A stretch of DNA of 64,000 bases from assembly GCF_007655135.1 (NCBI RefSeq), contig NC_045131.1, positions 18,274,001 through 18,338,000 on the forward strand. Direction: 5' to 3'. Of the stretch, positions 56,821 to 64,000 are shown in pieces. Source of the DNA: Punica granatum (Eukaryota > Streptophyta > Magnoliopsida > Myrtales > Lythraceae). Made by a program: the position numbers and the translations under genes. Position 1 is the first letter of the stretch; the number at the start of each line of letters is the position of its first letter. The notes under the pieces are model-generated. The model did not search any database. It was not told where the DNA came from and worked only from the letters and a program-made list of their open reading frames with translations.

Positions 56821-58314
56821 ATGGCGGAAGGGGATCACGTCGATGTTTCCGAAGAAATCCACCCTTCAGTCCCGACTCTCTCTCAACCACCGCAAACGCA
56901 CGCTCCGCCGCCTCTCACTCCTGCAGGCGTACTCCCGGCGTATTCCGCCGCCCTTCCAACACATCTCCCGCCCCCGGCGTCTTCGGGAGCGCCTCTGCCA
57001 CCGGCCTCACCAACTTTCGCCTCCACCAATGACCAAGCTCGCATTGCGGCCCTCGAGGGCACGGTCAACCAAATGGCCACTAACATGGTGGAGCTGCTCG
57101 CCTTGCTCAGAGGACCTAACCGGGCCTCCTCGAGTTCCACACCTCCGCCGGGACTGGGGCCAACAGTCGATCCAACCCCGTGGGCTCCACCGACCCAAGC
57201 CCCAGAGAACGTTGAGGCTCCCGCACCGCCAACGCTGTATACATCCACGGTCCACCCCTTCACCAGTCAAATTCCGCCGCCGCCGACCCCTTCGGTAGTC
57301 CCTCTTCCACCGGCTACCTTCCTATCCGCGGAGCACGTCCTGTCCGCACCTCCGCCCGTTTCCATACCGGCCCCGGCTATGGCCTACACGGTACCTCCGC
57401 CGACGGTTTTCTCGGCATCCACCGCACCTGCTCCGACTCACCTTCAAGCCACGGAGCTTCCTCCCTATCCATCTCTACAGCCTCACGCCGGCCTCTCCTA
57501 CCAGGTGCCGCCCCCCATAAACTCCGCCTTCCACGAACCGGGCATGCCGACTCATGCGGCCCAGTTCGCCTCGCCGACGCATTTCTTCCCCGAGGCCGAT
57601 GCCGAACAGGAGCGAAGGCTCAAGAGGATGGAAGAAACGATACGGGCCTTGCAAGCGGGTGATGCTCGTCCCGACGCGAGCCACGGCGACGGTAGCCTAT
57701 TCCCGGATATGCGGTTGCCCCCAAAGTTCAAGATCCCAGAATTCAAGACTTACGAGGGCACGACAGATCCACGCCACCACCTCCGCCATTACCGAGGGAA
57801 GATGCTACAATATTGGGAATACGAGGAGTTTGTCATCCACTCCTTCCAAGATAGCCTGTCGGGATCAGCCCTCGATTAGTTCATGTCACTAAAGGCTGAG
57901 GACATCCCGACGTGGGAGGATCTCTCCCGGAAGTTCACCGACCAATACCAATATTGCGCGGAGACGCCTCCCACCCTCCTGGAGCTGAGCACGAAAGAAA
58001 TGGTGCGGGGCCAAAAGTTCGAGGAATATGCCGCCAAGTGGCGTGCCCAAGCTGCGAAGCACATTCCCCCAATCAGCGAGGCGCAACAGATCCAGTTGTT
58101 CCACTCCACACTGAGAGGAGTGTACTATTCACACTTGCTGGCACACACTTCGTCATTCTCCGACCTCATCGAGGCCGGGAAGAAGTTGGATTTGGGCATC
58201 AAGCTCGGAAGGATGGAGGACCCCACCAACAAAGGAGAGGAGTCGTCGAAGAAGGTCCTCGCGACATCATCGTCTTCAAGCGGGAGAAGGGGAAAGGAAG
58301 TTTCGGTGAATACC
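56821..58314 (+). pseudogene. gag: Ogre gag of element 2, first part
   Basis: ATG at 56821 aligns with 4090 of element 1. A proline-rich N-terminus (~250 residues) is followed by the Retrotrans_gag domain (about 57720-58230), in one frame except for TAG at 57877-57879 where element 1 has TGG (SALDWFMSL). The proline-rich part is uninterrupted, so the stop at 4831 in element 1 is private to that copy. The frame is cut at 58314 by the minus-strand solo LTR and resumes at 63352 in the same frame. Confidence 0.88.
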
Positions 58315-61300
58315 TGTGCGCACCCGAATTTAATCTCGTCGGGGCACGCATGCGCGCGCCTAAGCAAACGCAGCTTGGGAGTGTCCACCTTCCCGAGGAC
58401 GCGCGACGGACGCACGTGAGAAGGAGTCGCCACTTGCCATTTTACGACCCGAAGATCGAAGGCCGGCAAGTTACCCGGGTCTAGGGTACGGGGTACACCT
58501 AAATGCTAAGGCAATGGTCGTACGGAACCGAAAATTCCGAATTCGGGGGTTCTATTACGTGCGGGCTTATATCCCGCACGCCCTCTCGGTACTTTAACTT
58601 GCTAGGCTTGCCGTTTTGTTTATTTACAGCGTGATTTAGAGTTGCGCTCGACTCACCCTTTTTGACACCGTAAATTCGATGAATTGATCAAGTCGGGCTA
58701 AGAGTCCGAAAGATGAGTAGGTTCGTGTGTCGAGGAATCGGTTCACTATCTTAGAGTTACAGTTCATTGAACCGTGATGGTCGATTCCCTGCGCGAACTG
58801 AGACCGCGAGTATTGGAGCTTACTCATCTCTTGGTGACGATAGACCGACTTAATCGACTCGACACTCGGACCTCTTGCTCACCGATCGGGGATCCTTACA
58901 AGTGGATGAATGTACAAATGAAATCCTCGCGATGTTCTCTCGAATAATTACAAAGTGCAACTGAATAAGTAAATGGATCCCGATCGGCTTGCATTGGACC
59001 AATATTCCGCTCCGGCTCACCGTGTGTTTTGAATGACCGATAAACAAATTAAGGCAACGCGGGCTCAAAGAGCCGGGGGTCGGGTCCAATCGAGCCGACG
59101 GTTTGCTGGAGAACTGATTAGTTCCCACTGTAACCGTTGGACCGATCGAGCTCCCGGGTGATATCTAAACACATTTCACGCATTCAATCCAAATTGCCTT
59201 CCACATAGGCCATATTTGGAGTGTGATGGTGACTCGAGGCTAGATCCCATTTCGCACTCGGGTTGCGCGCGCTCGATGAATTAAGAGGCGTTGACCTCGT
59301 GTTCGGTGATTTGGGGCGTTGGACCCCGTGCAACACGTAACCTATGGGTTCGGGCCCGAGCTGTAATAAATCATCAAAAGCAAGAATAAAACAGAAGAAA
59401 ACTGATATAACTGACACAATACAGAAAGCAACTGACAACAACTGATAAGTGTCAGTGAATACAAACGAATTGTGTATTAGGCCGAATGTACGTGATTTAA
59501 TCAGTTTATTAACTGGGGTTGATTAGCAAACAGTGTATCTATCCTAGGCAAGCATAAGTGGTGGATTGGAATGGGGTTCTAAGCCGATCACATGTGTGTG
59601 TTCGTTTTATGACTCTCATTCAGTTAAGTGTCATTGCGGTTTCACCGAATTAGCCAAACTCGTGTTTTGACTCTAGATTGGAATCTATCATTCCGCTTAT
59701 CCATTATCTAGTGTTTGATTAGGCCGAATGTATGATTAGTCCGGTTCTTTATATTTTGTAACTGAAATAAAATGCTCCCCACCGAATCTACGATAGGAAG
59801 ATAGAAACACCGAAAGTGGACGGAATGGGCCGTGTGAATGAAACTCGTACCCGAACGGGTAGCCCTTTTCCGTCCATAGATCGAGGCGTTTTCGGCTCCC
59901 TAGCGCCTAGGGTATCGGCAAATCAAGGAATGACGGTTATGCCCTTGGATGATAAAATTGTGATGTTCGTGTATAAATTGGAGATTTGCGTCACACGAAG
60001 GAGTCAAAGAAGGATTCTCATGCCCCGACTCGGGCCGCCTCAAATTGGGCCCGGACTCAAGTCAAGGCACGTGAGTACTCGCTAGACGTCAATTCTATTC
60101 GTGTTACGCGTCTCGGTATTTTGAAATTGTGAATTTTAGTGAAAAAGGGCATTCTCGCCGTTCCGTAAACCATCGATGCGTTTACGAATTAAGGATCGAT
60201 TAACCTAATTATTTGGTCCAAGTAGTTTAATTAATCAAGTGGCACGTCCCGTTTCCCGTGCGTGGAGATTTTTCGATATTTATTATTTTGTGTCGCGGTT
60301 GCGGTTTTGAGGGATGAGGTTCGGGTCTAACATATCCAATAAGTAATAAACGCGTGGGCAACGATTAAAAGGGAATGTAATCACGAACAATTTCGAGGAT
60401 CGGCTTTGGAATAATGGAGAGACCAACCGAGACTCCCACGAGGTCACGGATGATCCGGCCACCTCTCAAGGGTGAATGGCCGAATGCTCCTTGACCCGGT
60501 TTGAGCTTCGGTGGGTCTTTCGCGTTGCTCCTAACCGTCCCTCACATTCAACAAATAACACATACGTGATAATAACACACATTTTACTAAATCGACGTCG
60601 ACGCGACCCCGATTTGCACAAATAAACATACGAGACAACCAAAAACAACATATTCATGGAATTAACGAACGACATCAACTCATTCAACAATAAACCCGGA
60701 AATAATCCACGGGAAACACACGGTCTCAAGGAAAAAAGAGCCCTAAGGATTCGGGTGGGCCAAGGGACCTCACGGTCCCCGTAGCAAGGGGGATGGCCGT
60801 GGGTCCTCTAAGGCCTCTCCTTCTTAGATCCCGAGTGTTTCTCGTCATGCTCACACATTACACGATGCTCGGGACAGTAAAATGTGGGGGACGACGAACC
60901 TCGGGGCGAAAGAGCGCCCGGTGCGTCCATGAGGGGCATGGGAACTCTCGGCCATCCCTTCGGGAGGCATGGCCGCGAGTTCCGTGACCCCCGCGGACCA
61001 CGAGGAGCTCTCTAGCCTTGAAATAAATCTTGTCCCGCCATGGCATGCACGTTCATACGACGTTAAGGCGTAACCAAGGAAATAAAACAAGCAACGATGT
61101 ATGGGGTTGCATGGAAGTTCGGATCCAAAAGAAAAGAGGGAGCTTTCATGCGTTCGGGTTCTTTAAGCCACAATAACATTTCATATAAACGAATATCGAC
61201 GATCCTAACTTTTCTAAGTTGTAGGGGGATGTTACCTAGCCTCGGTGCACGAGAAAAAGAGTCGGGGAAGCGGCCTTGAGAGTCGCTAGACTCGACTGGA

Positions 61301-63346
61301 AGTTACGGGCAGTAGATACCCGTAAGGCAGCGGCTGCAGCAGGTCAGGGAAAAACGGGTCGGCACGCTTACTCCCGTCATGGCACGGTGCGTGGTCGGGC
61401 TCGTTGGACTCCTAAGAGACAGATCTAGATGACCATGGCCAGACCCGAGCGTGCCAAACTCTGAACAAACCCGAAAATGTGAGATAAAGTTCGGTAAAAA
61501 TCGGGAAAACCCGGTAAGAGAGAAACGGGTGAATGATGGTTGTGCACGGTTGATCGGCCCTCGGACCGTGACCACCTCTTCACGGGGGAGGGTGAGGGTT
61601 GTGAGGAACCCTTTGAACGTGATGGCACGACTCGCCGAAGTCGTGGGAGAAAATGGCACGTGTATGGGATCCGGTGCACACGGCTTGGAGACTCGGGACC
61701 CGATTGCAACTTTGGCTGGAAAGTGATGTTAGGGACCTCAAATGGAAAATCTAAGCCCGGAAACGGACTTAGGGGATGGAAAATGTGTAGGCTAGGAAGT
61801 TTGGTGACTTTTGGCTTAAGTCGGGTCGGGTGGTTATCGGGATACCGGGTGGTTTTCCGGCGATTTTGGCCGATTTCGGCCGATTTCGGCCTTGGCTTGG
61901 GGCGGACAAATGAGTGAGAGTGGGCTGGAACTTGAGAGGATTCTAGAGGGAGATTGGCTTGAGAGAGAAGGAGAATGGAGAAGTGATTAAGGTTAATGAA
62001 GAATGGGACTTCATAGGCTATACTAATGGCTCGGTTAAGTGAAGTTAATTGCGGTTAGAGGGGGCTTAGGGATGCCGAATTTACTTAGGGTGGCTGCCGA
62101 AATTTGTAATGGGATTAGGGAGGGGGAAGTGTCATGTTGAGTGTAGGGAAAGTTAGGGAAAGTTGATGGGAAGTGATGGAGAGGTGATGGGTGTAAGAGA
62201 TGTGAGAGGAGTTTGAATTGTGTAGTGGAGGGAAGAGGAGCCGCCGGCCATGGGAGGGAAGCCGCGGCTAATTGCGACCAGCCGAGGCTTGAGGGGTTGA
62301 GCCGCGGCTTGGGGTTGAGCCGCGGCTTGTTGGCTTGGCTTGGCTGAGCTGTGGGCCCCATTCGGTTGAGAGAAAAGCCGGAAAATGCTTGAGACTTGAT
62401 TGAGCGCGCGTCCGATCTCCGATGTCCAATTAATTTGCGGATTTGGAATGCTTGAATGACGAGGATTTGAATGAGCCTAATATCGCCATGCGTCGTGTGG
62501 ACGAACATTCGGGCGACTCGGTGCCTCGGGAGTCGGTTTTGCCCTGTTCGGACGTTCGGAGTGGAGTTTAGCGTCCCTTGACCCCCGATTGATCTTTATG
62601 CATTCTTGCATTCGTTTTGGCGATCCTTTTACCCCGTGGGTGATCGTTGGCTCGCCGTCCTCGGTCGGGGACCATTGGCCCGGGAAGACCTAGGGACTTT
62701 GACCGGGATTTTCTCAGTGTGCTCTGAATGCCTTGAGGTGCTCGGGGATTATTGTGAGGTGCTCAGAGATCGTCGTGGTCTCTGCTTTCCGTGGAAATAC
62801 CCTGAAGGCTCGCCGGGAGGCGTTCGTGACCACTGAAACGTACTTCGGGAGGCCGAACCGAGTTCCGGAAGGTTGTTTGAAGCTTGTTCCTCGGCCCTGG
62901 TGGTCCCTGGGTGCCTGTAGGCCCGTTTTGAGGGGCCATTTGCTTGTCAGTGGAGCGAACCCCAGGAGCTCTATTAGAAAAGGCGTCCGCGGGGGATCGG
63001 GGTGCCCCGGCTTAAGCAGGATGTCCCGGAAATGTGCCCAGACGTGTCATTGGTCATTTTGGCACTGAAAGAGATTTTTGGAGCCCCATATTGGGCACCT
63101 TTTGGTGCTTCGGTGACTCAGTGATGAATAGTGCCACAGTGCCAGCTCTGCCGTTTTCGGGGTTCTTTGTCCGTTCGTTCTTCCGATGGTTTTCCTTTGC
63201 TTTTCTTAGCGACCCAGCTCTTCTCTCATTGCTCGTGGTTCCGTGACCGCACGTTCGCCTTTGATTGTCGGATGATGAATAGTGTCCCGAGTTTTGGTCG
63301 GAAGTCCTCCCGTGGGAAGCCGGTGGACCAAAATGGGGTGCTGACA
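58315..63346 (-). mobile_element. Solo Ogre LTR, 5.03 kb, nested in gag
   Basis: On the minus strand it starts TGTCAGCACCCC (63346) and ends GGGTGCGCACA (58315). Perfect duplicates ATACC flank it (58310-58314, 63347-63351). It contains a single TTAGGAGTCCAA cassette (61409-61420 on the complement), placing it with A1 and B rather than with element 3. No internal region is present. The TATA region is weak (near 62018). Confidence 0.92.
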
Positions 63347-63351
63347 ATACC

Positions 63352-64000
63352 GTCAATGCGGCACAACAGGCCCCCCAGCAATATTCGATGAACTACACGG
63401 CGGCGCCTCCCGTAGCGCCCTCTTACGCCCCGCATGCACCTCAATATCGGCCTCAACCCCCTACCCAACCAATCTACTATTCCGCACTACCGCCTCCACC
63501 CCTACCTACGGTGTCGTCCACCATTATGCCTCTGCTCCATCCCAAGCCCCTCAATACCAACCTCCGGCTCCTAAAACTTCTCAGCCGACACAACGGGCCC
63601 CGCCCTCGCAAGGTCAACAGGGCGGTGCATCACAACCACGACCCCGCAGACAGTACCCGGCCCTGCCGGTCCCACTTTCCCACATCTACCGGCAAATTCG
63701 TGACAAGGTTGGGACAACAGCGCCCAGCCCAAGCTTTGATCCAACCATCCAAGATCAGAGCAAGCGATGCGAGTACCACCAAGGGGCACCAGAACACACC
63801 ATAGACAATTGCTGGAAGCTAAGAGAGAAGATCCAAGAGATGATAGATGCGAAGGAGCTCGTGTTCAACGCCGTAAGGTTTCCGAACGTGCAGGCTAATC
63901 TCCTCCCCGACCACTGGCCGGCGCAGGGGCCCTCCATCAACATGATCACCGTGTGCACATCAAGCGAGGGCGAAGGCGAGCAAGGTTGGCCTTCCCCTTT
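63352..64000 (+). pseudogene. gag: Ogre gag of element 2, second part
   Basis: Resumes gag with the proline/glutamine-rich linker. A 1-nt frameshift near 63500 separates the frame entering from the LTR from that used downstream. The downstream frame shows a zinc-knuckle-like C-X2-H-X5-H-X4-C (CEYHQGAPEHTIDNC, 63769-63813) and then FNAVRFPNVQAN and SINMITVC, aligned with 6090-6190 of element 1. It is cut by the window end before protease. Confidence 0.82.

Larger units (their letters stand above)
46134..64000 (+). mobile_element. Ogre/Tat element 2, runs off the window end
   Basis: 5' LTR B (46134-53578, interrupted), PBS at 53581, leader, ORF1 from 54192 and gag from 56821, on the plus strand. 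Three later insertions split it: 49949-52417 in the LTR, 54980-55785 in ORF1, 58315-63346 in gag. Protease, pol and the 3' LTR would lie beyond 64000. If intact, the 3' LTR should be followed by AGCAT, the five bases before 46134. Confidence 0.88.

Overview
This is plant nuclear DNA made almost entirely of nested LTR retrotransposons. I find no convincing host gene, tRNA, rRNA or CRISPR array. The dominant family is a Ty3/gypsy element of the Tat/Ogre lineage. The diagnostic traits seen are: very long LTRs (about 5.0-5.4 kb, TGTCAG...GCACA), a PBS reading TTGGCGACTCCACTGGGGAC, an extra ORF (ORF1) before gag, a spliceable intron between the protease part and reverse transcriptase, two RNase H domains, and long tandem arrays in the 3' UTR. 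From memory, unchecked, the ORF1 and pol proteins resemble those annotated in pomegranate (Punica, Myrtales); treat that as a weak guess. A eudicot with a repeat-rich, possibly pericentromeric region is the safer statement.

Layout. 1-741: terminal fragment of another Ty3/gypsy element. 742-2764: truncated LTR (minus) of a second family, carrying an 11-copy 37-bp array. 2765-18492: Ogre element 1 (plus), lacking its 5' end, with decayed ORF1, gag, protease, G-patch, intron, RT-RH-aRH-INT, 3' UTR with stem-loop modules and a ~48-bp array, and a 3' LTR (A1). 18493-46125: a second Ogre LTR (A2), split twice, by a solo Ogre LTR (19925-25328, TSD GCTAG) and by a complete non-autonomous Ogre derivative on the minus strand (27300-44571, TSD GACGA). 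46134-64000: Ogre element 2 (plus), with a 5' LTR (B) split by a 2.47-kb solo LTR (49949-52417, TSD TTAAT), then PBS, leader, ORF1 split by an 806-bp CRM-like solo LTR (54980-55785, TSD CCTCC), and gag split by an Ogre solo LTR (58315-63346, minus, TSD ATACC). Element 2 runs off the window end.

Five exact 5-bp target-site duplications fix the nesting order without any database. Elements 1 and 2 are old and carry stops and frameshifts. The element at 27300-44571 is young: its two 5.1-kb LTRs differ at only about 40 sites by my eye count. It has no gag or pol, so its movement must have depended on proteins from a coding relative such as the elements beside it.

The most interesting unexplained signal is in the 3' UTRs. 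Elements 1 and 3 share a series of stem-loops, each followed by GCAAAAG (or a close variant), whose stem sequences differ while pairing is kept. The separate tandem arrays in these 3' UTRs also consist of small GC-rich hairpins, in element 3 including many of the C(UUCG)G or C(UCCG)G tetraloop class on the transcript strand.
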